From Armatimonadetes bacterium CG06_land_8_20_14_3_00_66_21 (GTDB lineage Bacteria; Armatimonadota; Abditibacteriia; CG2-30-66-41): a stretch of 38,437 nucleotides of DNA. Both the position numbers and the translations under genes were made by a program. The stretch lies in NCBI GenBank assembly GCA_002779825.1, contig PEVN01000411.1:1-38437 (forward strand). The letters are read 5' to 3'. The notes beneath the pieces were generated by a model. That model did not search any database, was not told where the DNA came from, and saw only the letters and a program-made list of their open reading frames with translations. Numbering within the stretch: position 1 is the first letter of the stretch; each line of letters starts with the position of its first letter. Of this stretch, positions 1-7,925 are shown piece after piece.

Positions 1-401
1 GATTCGAGGAGACCTGTCGGTCCGGGGAGCGGCGGGGTCAGGAGACCCTCGCCGAGCACATTCGCGCTAAGTACGGTTGTAGTATTAAGAAGCGTGTCGA
101 CCTCGTTGTCCTCAAACTCGGGATCCTCGCAGACGACGGCCACGTCGGGGTACGTGTAGAGTCCGGAGTCCTCCACCTTGACCCGCACATCGATCGAGTA
201 GACCTCGCCGGCTCTGCCACGAAGCTGCTGCCGGATCTCGCCGAACACGTTTCCGGTGATTAGGTTGTGCTCCCGACTCGCGCCCGCCATGGCGAAGATC
301 TCGCCATTGAGGTATTCGCTCCTGTACTCGGCCTTGCGTTCCAGCGCCAGGTACTCCTCGGGTGTCGCCTTTGCTATTGCGGGTTCAGGCATCGCGCTCA
401 T
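1..401 (-). CDS. Uma2 family (DUF820) putative endonuclease, partial
   Basis: The frame is open from an ATG at 401 to the window edge, so the gene is cut by the boundary. The N-terminal part matches the Uma2/DUF820 pattern: EEYLALE, then KAEYRSEYLNGEIFAM, AGAS..HN, a VYSIDVRVKV strand and TYPDVAVVCE. Uma2 proteins share the PD-(D/E)XK nuclease fold; their cellular role is poorly known and they are often multicopy. The start is supported by GGAGG eight bases upstream. Oddity: after about residue 103 (DTLLN) the expected family sequence (usually ..P.L.VEVLSPST) is absent in this frame and in the two alternatives. The last ~33 codons therefore look foreign to the family. A rearrangement, decay or assembly edge effect are all possible. 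The family call is firm for the first 100 residues, and function is inferred only from the family. Confidence 0.72.
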   Translation of the reverse strand, partial: MSAMPEPAIAKATPEEYLALERKAEYRSEYLNGEIFAMAGASREHNLITGNVFGEIRQQLRGRAGEVYSIDVRVKVEDSGLYTYPDVAVVCEDPEFEDNEVDTLLNTTTVLSANVLGEGLLTPPLPGPTGLLE

Positions 402-469
402 GATGGCTTCCTCCGATCCCGATGTTATACCCGCTGTGGCTGGCGGCAATAGCCGACCTGTCCGCTGGC

Positions 470-2155
470 TCAGCCATGGGCCCTCTCGAGCAACTCCCGC
501 ACGTGCGAACTCGGGTTGCGGATCTCCTCCGCAGTCGGGCCGGTGATCGTTGGGATCGCACCCAGCGCGAGGTGCACGCGGCTGCGGAGCACTTCCTCGG
601 CTGTCTTCCCGGATAGCCGGCTGTAGCCGAAGGTGCGGCACAGGCCGTCGAACAGAAAGGCGTTCAGCGGACAGCCCCCCGCCCGTTCCAGACCCTCGCA
701 GGTGGCGTGGTGGCTGTGGAACAGGTGCGCCTGAGCGAAGCTCAAGCCCTGCATCGTGATCTCGTTCAGCCCCTCCCCGCCGACGGCGAGGCCGTTGTCG
801 AGCTGGCCGATCTGATCGATCAGCAGCTTCATGCCTTCGGTGGAGGTGGTGTTCTCGACCAGGCAGTTGTGCAGGTTGTGGCTGCATAGCGTCACGTCGA
901 TGAACACGCCGTCCACGTCGAGTCCCTCGATTCCCTTCCAGATCTCCTCGGCCAGGATCGACCGCCACATGCTCAGCCCGGGGTGCACCTTGATCATCAC
1001 CTTCCGATGCCGGTTCTCGTGCAGGCTGGCGTTGCCATTGGGCACGCTGAGGATGCCCCTGCCGGCTTCCCAGCCCCAACCCAAGCGCCCCTTGGTGACC
1101 AACTCGCGGTATTCGAAGTCGCGGAGGTACTGGTATGCGGGATGGCTCGGGTCCATGTCGACGGAGTTACAGTGGGGCAGAAGGTGGAAGCCCATCTCGC
1201 GTGCCTTGCGGGCGACCGCCTTTGCTGACTCGGAGGGCGTGTAGTCGGGGTAGTTCTCGTCGTAGGCGTCGACGCGCCACTGAGAGAAGTGAAGGAGGGT
1301 CTTCGCCGGATCGACCCGCTCAGCCAGGGCCTCGAGGAGGTCCGGCTCGCCGCCGTACCAACTCACCGCGAAGCCGACCTGCTCGACCCACTCCGCCCGG
1401 GCCGCCACGCGCGGCGCAAGATTGTAGGCGGCGAACAGCCAGTCGCGGTACGACTGCGCAGGAACCTGCCAGTCGCCCTCGAACACATTCACGCGCCACG
1501 TCAGCCCGCCCGCCCCGAGGCTGCCGCCCAGCGGACCGTAGGCTTCCGTGTCGAAGCCGAGGCAGCGGGCCTCGGCGGCGGCGCCCACCTTCAGCGCCTT
1601 GTAGCGATACGAGCTGTCCTGAGCGTGGACCCAGAAGCCGCCCTGCCGTCCCTGCAGAATCGCCAGCCCCGCCTCCCACGAGATCGGCCAGCTCCAGAAG
1701 CTGTCTCGCAGGAGCGGATCGGTCAGCGGCAACTTCACCCCCTGGTAGAGCGGCGCCACCAACTCGGTCTCCTCAGGCACACCCCGAAGCCACCACCGGC
1801 AGGCGCGCACACCGGCGCGCGACGAGTACGCTGACGGCTCGATCAGCAGATCGCCGGTCTCGCAGCACTCGCTCACACGAATCACGCCGTCAGCATCCCA
1901 GCCGTGGAAGCGGAACTCGGAACAGTGGTCGGAAAGTCGGTGCAGGCTGACGGTCACCGGCTTCCCCGAGCCGAAGCCGACCGCCTGCCCATTGGCGTAG
2001 ACCAGTTCCGGCGCGGCGCCGTCGTCGGCAGAGAATGGCGCAATCCACGAAGCGCCGGTGCCCTTCGACTTGAGCGACAAGAGGGAACCCCGCGTCATCT
2101 CGGCGGTAAGCGTCTTGGTGTCAATCTGAAGCTTGTCGTTGGCAATCTCGATCAT
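470..2155 (-). CDS. putative glycoside hydrolase, DUF6259-like
   Basis: A 561-residue protein starting at an ATG with AAGGGGA about eight bases upstream. No signal peptide is visible (MIEIANDKLQIDTKTLTAEM), so a cytoplasmic location is likely. The first ~230 residues look like a beta-rich domain. From about 250 onward there is a TIM-barrel-like pattern with FAVSWYGGEPD, LLHFSQWRVDAYDENYPDY, MGFHLLPHCN and VDGVFIDVTLCSHN, followed by GLAVGGEGLNE. The GVFID strand end resembles the catalytic strand of alpha-galactosidase-like (GH36/GH31-type) barrels and the DUF6259 family. Substrate is unknown. It diverges from the GH28 gene at 2362, with about 200 bp between them, which fits a sugar-polymer utilisation locus. 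Family naming is from memory of motif style and is moderately sure; the exact activity is not known. Confidence 0.6.
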   Translation of the reverse strand: MIEIANDKLQIDTKTLTAEMTRGSLLSLKSKGTGASWIAPFSADDGAAPELVYANGQAVGFGSGKPVTVSLHRLSDHCSEFRFHGWDADGVIRVSECCETGDLLIEPSAYSSRAGVRACRWWLRGVPEETELVAPLYQGVKLPLTDPLLRDSFWSWPISWEAGLAILQGRQGGFWVHAQDSSYRYKALKVGAAAEARCLGFDTEAYGPLGGSLGAGGLTWRVNVFEGDWQVPAQSYRDWLFAAYNLAPRVAARAEWVEQVGFAVSWYGGEPDLLEALAERVDPAKTLLHFSQWRVDAYDENYPDYTPSESAKAVARKAREMGFHLLPHCNSVDMDPSHPAYQYLRDFEYRELVTKGRLGWGWEAGRGILSVPNGNASLHENRHRKVMIKVHPGLSMWRSILAEEIWKGIEGLDVDGVFIDVTLCSHNLHNCLVENTTSTEGMKLLIDQIGQLDNGLAVGGEGLNEITMQGLSFAQAHLFHSHHATCEGLERAGGCPLNAFLFDGLCRTFGYSRLSGKTAEEVLRSRVHLALGAIPTITGPTAEEIRNPSSHVRELLERAHG

Positions 2156-2361
2156 GTGATTCCCCTTCTCAGGCTTGTGGCATTGGCTCGTAGTTCCGCT
2201 TCAGCGCCAACTTCCCTGCCGCGCAGGGGATGGCGGCGGGCAGGCGAACCCTCCCTCACCCCGGCACTACGCCCCGCGAGTCGGCAACCGCGTCCGCCCA
2301 GCCGGTCGGAGACGCAGTTCTGCCGGATCCACGTGGCACTCGACAGAAGGGAACGAAGCCC

Positions 2362-4437
2362 ATGAAGACAGCGAGGAGGTGGCTCCTGGCAGCACTCCTG
2401 ACCAGTGGTCCCGCGTTCGGCGGCGGGCGGTTCGACGTGAAGACCTTCGGCGCGACGGGAGACGGCGTCGTCAAGGACACGGTCGCGCTACAGAAGGCAC
2501 TCGACGCCTGCGCGGCGGCCGGCGGCGGGGAGGTCGTGTTCCCGAAGGGGCGCTACCTTACCGGGTCGCTACTGCTGAAGAGCGGCGTGAAGCTGGTGGT
2601 GTCGCCGGAGGCAGTGATCGTCGGCAGCACCTCGCTTGACGACTTCCCCTCGCGGAAGCTGATCTCTGCCGTGGACGCAACCAGCGTCGGCATCGAAGGC
2701 GGCGGCACGATTGACGGGCAGGGCACGGCGTTCTGGGAACGGGTGCGAACCTACAGCGGTCTGCCTTGGAGGGGCACGGCGCAGTTTGAGTACCAGGCGT
2801 TGAAGCGGCCGTCGTTCCTCCATTTCCTGCGCTGCAAGAATGTGACGGTGAAGGACGTAACGCTCACCAACTCGCCGTCGTGGACGCTGCACCTGCAGCG
2901 GTGTGTGGGCGCAATCGTCCAGCGGGTGAAGATCCACAACCCGCTCTACGGTCCCAACACCGATGGCATCGATGTCAACTCCTGCATAGACGTGAACATC
3001 GACGACTGCGACATCCTCACCGGCGACGACGGCGTGGTGCTGAAGAGCACCGAACCGGGGCACGACCACCCGTCGCGCAACATCACCGTGGCGAACTGCC
3101 GAATCTGGTCGGCCTGCAACGCGTTGAAGATCGGTACCGAGACCCACGACAGCTTCGAGCACATCGTCTTCCGCGACTGCCATCTCTACTGCGGCTCCGA
3201 CAAGCCGTTGGAGCGACCGCTGTCGGGGGTCGCCATCGAGTCAGTGGACGGCGCGCACCTGTCGGACATTCAGGTCTCGAACCTGACGATGGACAACCTC
3301 CGCGCGCCGCTGTTCATCCGTCTCGGTCACCGCGGCGGCAACAGCGAACGCACGCAGCAGGTCGAGCCGCGGGTGCCGGGGCGGATCGAGAACGTCGTCC
3401 TCCGCAACGTGACCGCGAAGAAGTCCGTGTTCGAGTCCTCACTCACTGGCATTCCCGGGCACAACGTGCAGAACGGGACGCTCTCCGATCTGACCCTCGA
3501 GTACGTGGGCGGTGGCGGGGCGGACTGGGTAACCGACGACGTTGTCGACGAGGCGGTCCTCAAGCGGTACCCCGAAGCGCAGATGTTCGGCCGCCTGCCG
3601 GCGTACGGGCTCTACTGCCGGCATGTGGACGGCCTCAAACTGACCGACGTGAAGATGAGCTGCCTCGCGCCCGACGCGCGGCCAATGTTGGTCTGCGATG
3701 ACGTGAAGAACCTGCTCCTGCAAACCGTCAACGCCGCGACGGCTCCCGAGCGCTTTCCCGTTATGTGGTTCCTTGGCGTCCGGGACGCCACAATCAGTAA
3801 CTGCACTACACCGCCGGGGACGAGGACCTTCGTGATGGCGGAAGGCGACGCCGACCAACTTAGGACGGTTGTGCTGAAAGACAACGACACCCGCCAATCC
3901 GGGCAGCCGCTGGCATTGCTCAAGCCTGGGGACATGTTGGCCGCAACGCTTCCCGTGTTCCGCGAGAAGTCGCCCGGGCTGGTCGTCTTCGAGGCGGAAG
4001 ACATGCAACTGACACCGCCCATGGCTGTGGAGGAAGACCCGACCGTTCCTTCTGGAAAGCGCATCGAGGTACCTATTGGGCAAGGCCGCGACGTTGGCAG
4101 CGCCCGGTGCCAATTCGAACTCTCGGAGGACGGCGACTACCTCCTCTGGGTCCGCGGACAGGCCGCCTCCGGCGAGAACGATAGCTTCTACGCCTCCATC
4201 GACCGCGGCCCGGTGTCGCTGTCGGACTTCCTTGCTAAGCACGGCTCGTGGCAATGGGACCAAGTGCGCAACCGCGTCGACGACAAGCCGGTCCCCAAGG
4301 CGAAGCCCGTCTACGGACTCACGAAGGGCCTCCATACGCTGGCGATCCGCAACCGGGAGAGCGGGATGAAGCTCGATAGGGTGATCATTGTGCGGGAGGA
4401 CGTGGGCTACGATCCGGCGCGAGACGGGGGACGTTAG
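2362..4437 (+). CDS. GH28-like (polygalacturonase family) secreted protein with C-terminal binding module
   Basis: A 691-residue secreted protein. The start at 2362 is chosen because it opens a signal peptide (MKTARRWLLAALLTSGPAFG) and has AGAAGGG upstream; an in-frame TTG/GTG/ATG extension back to 2230 adds only low-complexity residues. Residues ~24-47 (FDVKTFGATGDG) are the usual entrance of pectate-lyase-like beta-helices. The GH28 acids are visible as NTDGID (199-204) and GDDG (221-224). The GHG histidine loop is replaced by NALKIGTET, as in many bacterial GH28-like proteins. From about residue 535 (VVFEAEDM) to the end there is a CBM6/CBM35-like beta-sandwich (FEAEDM...GDYLLWVRGQA...LDRVIIV). 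The likely role is pectin or rhamnogalacturonan side-chain hydrolysis outside the cytoplasm. The 3' end overlaps the convergent hydrolase gene by 53 bp. Confidence 0.82.
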   Translation: MKTARRWLLAALLTSGPAFGGGRFDVKTFGATGDGVVKDTVALQKALDACAAAGGGEVVFPKGRYLTGSLLLKSGVKLVVSPEAVIVGSTSLDDFPSRKLISAVDATSVGIEGGGTIDGQGTAFWERVRTYSGLPWRGTAQFEYQALKRPSFLHFLRCKNVTVKDVTLTNSPSWTLHLQRCVGAIVQRVKIHNPLYGPNTDGIDVNSCIDVNIDDCDILTGDDGVVLKSTEPGHDHPSRNITVANCRIWSACNALKIGTETHDSFEHIVFRDCHLYCGSDKPLERPLSGVAIESVDGAHLSDIQVSNLTMDNLRAPLFIRLGHRGGNSERTQQVEPRVPGRIENVVLRNVTAKKSVFESSLTGIPGHNVQNGTLSDLTLEYVGGGGADWVTDDVVDEAVLKRYPEAQMFGRLPAYGLYCRHVDGLKLTDVKMSCLAPDARPMLVCDDVKNLLLQTVNAATAPERFPVMWFLGVRDATISNCTTPPGTRTFVMAEGDADQLRTVVLKDNDTRQSGQPLALLKPGDMLAATLPVFREKSPGLVVFEAEDMQLTPPMAVEEDPTVPSGKRIEVPIGQGRDVGSARCQFELSEDGDYLLWVRGQAASGENDSFYASIDRGPVSLSDFLAKHGSWQWDQVRNRVDDKPVPKAKPVYGLTKGLHTLAIRNRESGMKLDRVIIVREDVGYDPARDGGR

Positions 4438-5425
4438 TGCCACCGCCGCAATGTGGGCCAGGCCGCTCCTCGCGGGTCTGAGGGGCGCGTTCAGCCACAA
4501 TCGGCCGGTCCAAGGCAGTCGCCTCAGCAAGGAACCGCTCCCTCAGGCAGGCCAGCGCTTCCGGGGCTTCCTCTTGGGGGCAGTGTCCGCAGTTCGGGAG
4601 GATCTCGAGTCGGGCGTTGGGGAGGTCGGCCGCCAGCCTCGCGCCGATCTCCGGAGGCACGATGGTGTCGGCTTCTCCCCAGACCAGCAAGGCCGGCTGG
4701 CCGGTCCGGGCGTAGCCTGCCATGAGCGCCTCTGCGTCTTCCTGGAGAATCTGGCGGGCCGTGGTCCGTAGCGCCTGTCGGCCGCCGGGCGACGAGGCGG
4801 CGTGTGTGTATGCTCCGACCGCTTCTTCAGACACGTTGCCGGCCCGGTGGTACGCCTGCCGCAGCCCCACGCGCATGCCCAGCCGCAAGACGCCCGGCGA
4901 CAGTGCCAACGGGGCGAGGACTCGCGACCGAAGCACTCGGATGAAGAGGGGCGGCCTCTGCGGGTAGGCGGCGCTGTCAACGAGAACCAAGCGGCACACC
5001 GGATCCGTCCCCGTCTGCCTGAAGCGCTGCACCAAACGCAAGGCGACTGCTCCACCGAAGCTGTGACCGACGAGCGCACTCCCCTCCAGCCCCAGCTTCT
5101 CGACAAACCGCGAGCGGAGCCTCGCCTGGTCGTCAACTCCATATCGCCCGTCCGCCGGTTTGTCCGACAACCCAAACCCCTTCAGGTCCGGCGCAATCAG
5201 CCGGTGCCCCGGCAAGCGCCCGTGCAGGTAGCGCCAACAGAAGGAGGACTGCGCAAAGCCGTGAATGAGTAGGACCGGCCGGCCGAAGCCGCTCTCGACG
5301 TAGTGCAGGCCGACGCCATCGAGCCGGACGGAGCGCTCGGCGATCTCACCCTCGTTTTCTTCACTCGTCGACACGAGCGCTGGGTTCGCCGCGATTCGCC
5401 GGATGTCCTCTCTGTCCGCCGACAC
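4385..5425 (-). CDS. alpha/beta-fold hydrolase
   Basis: A 346-residue alpha/beta hydrolase. The GTG start at 5425 is chosen because AGGAG lies seven bases upstream; the open frame continues to 5623 but would then overlap the divergent gene at 5566. The family signatures are complete: oxyanion-hole HG at 55-56 (LLIHGFAQ), nucleophile elbow GHSFGG with Ser122, acid Asp253 in WGEADTIVPP, and His281 in NCGHCPQEE. A cap-like helical insertion covers about residues 155-215. The overall style is that of the haloalkane-dehalogenase/epoxide-hydrolase/esterase group; the substrate cannot be told. No signal peptide. The last ~40 residues are proline/arginine-rich, unconserved-looking, and encoded partly on the strand opposite the GH28 3' end. 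Confidence 0.85.
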   Translation of the reverse strand: MSADREDIRRIAANPALVSTSEENEGEIAERSVRLDGVGLHYVESGFGRPVLLIHGFAQSSFCWRYLHGRLPGHRLIAPDLKGFGLSDKPADGRYGVDDQARLRSRFVEKLGLEGSALVGHSFGGAVALRLVQRFRQTGTDPVCRLVLVDSAAYPQRPPLFIRVLRSRVLAPLALSPGVLRLGMRVGLRQAYHRAGNVSEEAVGAYTHAASSPGGRQALRTTARQILQEDAEALMAGYARTGQPALLVWGEADTIVPPEIGARLAADLPNARLEILPNCGHCPQEEAPEALACLRERFLAEATALDRPIVAERAPQTREERPGPHCGGGTNVPRLAPDRSPRPPAQ

Positions 5426-5434
5426 CAGGAGACT

Positions 5435-5536
5435 CCTGTCCGGCTTGTCCGGCAGGGGAAGCAGTTTGGGGAGGGAGGATACCGCGCGGTCCCTGCCACA
5501 CTCAAACTCCTCCACCTGCCGGACAAGCTGGACAGG
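5435..5536. repeat. REP-like inverted-repeat pair (copy A)
   Basis: Two 22-bp arms, 5435-5456 and 5515-5536, are inverted repeats of each other with 21 of 22 positions matching and 58 bp between them. Each arm contains its own small hairpin, CCGG-CTTGT-CCGG in the left arm. The element lies in the intergenic space between the divergent hydrolase (start 5425) and the uroporphyrinogen-decarboxylase-family gene (start 5566). The arms resemble those at 24528-24635, so this is probably a REP/BIME-type element, not a gene-specific operator. Confidence 0.6.
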
Positions 5537-5565
5537 GGGAATCGCGTTCCTGAAGGAGTCGCCAC

Positions 5566-6657
5566 TTGACCGGAAAAGAACGCGCCCTCCGCGCCCTGAA
5601 CTTCGAGCCGGTCGATCGGACACCCGTTGCCGGCGGCCTGCTGCAGAACGCCGAGTACCTTGCCCGCAAGGCGGGTCGGGGCGACTTCTGGGAGGCGCCC
5701 CGGGAGACCGCCTTCCAGGCGTTTCGGGCGCTGGGTTGTGACGCCGTGCTCGGCCCGGTGATGCCCAAGCGGCCGGAGGGGACGACGCGCGACGCTGCGG
5801 GGCGCCCCACCGACTACACTGTCAGCAACGCCAGGCCGGAACTGGTCACGCCGGAACAAGTCGCCGAGTACGCACGGTTGCGGCCTTCGCGCGAGGAGGT
5901 GCGCGAGCAGTTCAGCTTTGGGCAAGCGTACGACGCCTACCTCACGCAGATGCAGGACGGTGTTCGCGACGCCGGCGACATGCTCTACATTCCCCACTGC
6001 CTCGGCTATGCGCCGAACTTCCCGACCTCCGATGGGCACTTCAGCTACGAAGCGTTCCTGCTAGCGTGCGTGCTCTTCCCCGAAGACCTCAAACGGCTGT
6101 TCGACGGGTGGGGAGAGTACTCGCGCCTGCGGTGTGAAGCCGTCGCCAAAGCAACGCTCGACCACGACCTCTTGCGCCTGCTCTGGATCGGCTCCGACCT
6201 CTGCGACGCCAACGGGCCGATGCTTTCGCCGGCGCTGTTCCGGGAGCTGTATTGCCCACAGCTCGCCCGCGCTTTGGAGCCGCTCAAAGCAGCCGGCATC
6301 CGCGTTGTGTGGCATACCGACGCCAACTACAAACAACTCGTGCCCGACCTGCTCGACCTCGGGATAGACGGCTTCCAGGGCCTCTACGAGACGCCGAACG
6401 GAACCCGTCTGGAGGACCTCGCGATGACGCGGACGAGAGCCGGCATGCCGCCCCTCCTCTTCGGGAGCCTCTCGACCGTGTGGGTGCTGCCAATCAAGGG
6501 CCCGGCCGGAGTGCGGCAGGAGGTCGACCGCTGCCTCGAGGCAGTTGGCAGCCAAGGCGGTCTTCTCCTCGCCCCCTCCTCCTCCATCGGCCCCGAGGTT
6601 CCTGCGGAGAACGTCGACGCTCTGTATGAGTACGCGACCCACCGCCGGGGAACGTAG
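5566..6657 (+). CDS. uroporphyrinogen decarboxylase-family protein
   Basis: A 363-residue protein starting at TTG 5566 with AAGGAG about eight bases upstream. The N-terminus (TGKERALRALNFEPVDRTPV) and the late motif WHTDANYKQLVPDLLDLGIDGFQ (His250) are typical of the URO-D superfamily branch that includes corrinoid/CoM methyltransferases (MtaA, CmuA) and many sugar-locus proteins of unknown function. The classic HemE N-terminal signature with its invariant Arg-rich RQAGR motif is not seen, so haem biosynthesis is unlikely. These relatives are commonly found beside Gfo/Idh/MocA oxidoreductases, as here (convergent gene at 6778). Cytoplasmic, with no membrane segments. The family is secure and the reaction is not. 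Confidence 0.82.
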   Translation: MTGKERALRALNFEPVDRTPVAGGLLQNAEYLARKAGRGDFWEAPRETAFQAFRALGCDAVLGPVMPKRPEGTTRDAAGRPTDYTVSNARPELVTPEQVAEYARLRPSREEVREQFSFGQAYDAYLTQMQDGVRDAGDMLYIPHCLGYAPNFPTSDGHFSYEAFLLACVLFPEDLKRLFDGWGEYSRLRCEAVAKATLDHDLLRLLWIGSDLCDANGPMLSPALFRELYCPQLARALEPLKAAGIRVVWHTDANYKQLVPDLLDLGIDGFQGLYETPNGTRLEDLAMTRTRAGMPPLLFGSLSTVWVLPIKGPAGVRQEVDRCLEAVGSQGGLLLAPSSSIGPEVPAENVDALYEYATHRRGT

Positions 6658-6664
6658 CCCGAGA

Positions 6665-6708
6665 CGCCAAGCCGAGAGGCTCTGCCACGGAGGTCCACTC
6701 GCTTGGCG
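6665..6708. terminator. possible bidirectional hairpin between convergent genes
   Basis: CGCCAAGC (6665-6672) and GCTTGGCG (6701-6708) form a perfect 8-bp inverted repeat with a 28-nt loop. It sits eight bases after the stop of the gene ending at 6657 and before the convergent gene ending at 6778. There is no T tract, so it is at best a weak or Rho-assisted terminator. Confidence 0.3.
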
Positions 6709-6777
6709 CTCGTGGCTGCGGCGTCGCGAGTCCCCTCCGCCGCCGGGTGCTGTCACGGGAACGTGGCGAAGTGGTGG

Positions 6778-7821
6778 TCAGCGCAGCCGCTCGATGAACG
6801 CCTCCGCCACTTCCAGGTCCTTCGCTGCGTCCGTCGCCGGCGAAATGCAGGGGATCTCGCCGCGCACAGCCCGAATGAACAGCCGAGCCTGTTCCAGCAT
6901 GCACCACGACGGCGGGAGGACCAGGCTTTCGTAGGTGCCGCCGGCCTCACTGCTGCGGTATACCTGCAGCGAGCCGACATGCTGCCGCGCCAGGGGGGCG
7001 CAAAGCGACAGCGACAGCTTCCCGCGGTCGAAGCACGCAGCATAGAACTCGTGCCACTCGTCGCGGAGCGTGTACGCCGCCATCTCCAGAGAGATCGCGA
7101 CGCCGGACTTGCTGCGCCCGATCAGCAAGACGCTGGTCGGGTCCACATACTCCACGGTGTAGTCTTCGCCCAGCAAGTACCGAATCAGGTTCACTTGGTG
7201 GATGTAGTAGTTGACGAAGGCGTTGTAGCGGTTCTGCTCGTCGGCGGACATGTTCTCGGGCAACGACTCCCCGACGGGGCCGGGCGACTCGGGTGCGTCG
7301 CCCAGGTTTGGCGGGTTGTCCATCCCGAAGATCCAGTCGCCGGGAGGCATCGACACGCGAAGCAGCTTCAGCGCGCCGAACACACCGGAGGCGCGCCAGT
7401 CGGCGATCATCTGCTTTGTGTGCCGGCTGGCCAGGTCACACCGCTTCATGTAACCGATCTGGTAGACCACCCCTGCCTGCTTGGCCAGTTCGTCGAGCTG
7501 CCGCGCCACGGAAGCCTTTAGGCAGATAGGCTTCTCCGTGAGGCAATGCTTGCCGGCGCGCAGGATGTCCGGCACCACGGCGTGGTGCAGCCCGTAGCCC
7601 ATAATGGCCACGACGGCTTCCACGTCCGCCTTCTCCAGCAACTCCGTGTGGCTTCCATACACCTCGGGGATGCCGGATCGTCGAGCCACCTCCTGCCGCG
7701 TCTGCGGCCGCAGATCAGCCAGCGCGACCAGCTCTACGTCAGGCAGCGTCGCGTAGTTGTCCAGGTGGGCCCGTTGCCCCATGTACCCACAACCAACAAT
7801 GCCAAGTCTGACTTTGCTCAT
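6778..7821 (-). CDS. Gfo/Idh/MocA family oxidoreductase
   Basis: A 347-residue NAD(P)-dependent dehydrogenase of the Gfo/Idh/MocA family. The ATG at 7821 is chosen because it is preceded by AGGAGGAG and opens directly into the Rossmann strand: VRLGIVGCGYMG with GxGxxG at 10-15. The family EKP motif is at 96-98 (CLTEKPIC). The conserved helix with a catalytic-type His is seen in YYIHQVNLIRYLLGED. The C-terminal alpha/beta domain is full length. Such enzymes oxidise or reduce sugars, inositols and their derivatives; the substrate is unknown. Cytoplasmic. It is followed on the same strand, across about 100 bp, by a gene with VCBS repeats upstream at 9005, so the two may share transcription from the right. 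Confidence 0.9.
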   Translation of the reverse strand: MSKVRLGIVGCGYMGQRAHLDNYATLPDVELVALADLRPQTRQEVARRSGIPEVYGSHTELLEKADVEAVVAIMGYGLHHAVVPDILRAGKHCLTEKPICLKASVARQLDELAKQAGVVYQIGYMKRCDLASRHTKQMIADWRASGVFGALKLLRVSMPPGDWIFGMDNPPNLGDAPESPGPVGESLPENMSADEQNRYNAFVNYYIHQVNLIRYLLGEDYTVEYVDPTSVLLIGRSKSGVAISLEMAAYTLRDEWHEFYAACFDRGKLSLSLCAPLARQHVGSLQVYRSSEAGGTYESLVLPPSWCMLEQARLFIRAVRGEIPCISPATDAAKDLEVAEAFIERLR

Positions 7822-7925
7822 GTTTGTCTCCTCCTGCCGGAGCCATCCGACCCGCGAAGGAGACGGAGCGGAGCCCGGCTGGCCGGTAGCTCGCGCTGTT
7901 GCCTTCGCGGCTCGGACGCGGTTCT

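Noticed and set aside
5425..5623. Longer N-terminus for the alpha/beta hydrolase
   Set aside because: It would overlap the divergent gene at 5566 and run through the REP-like element; GTG 5425 has a well-placed AGGAG.
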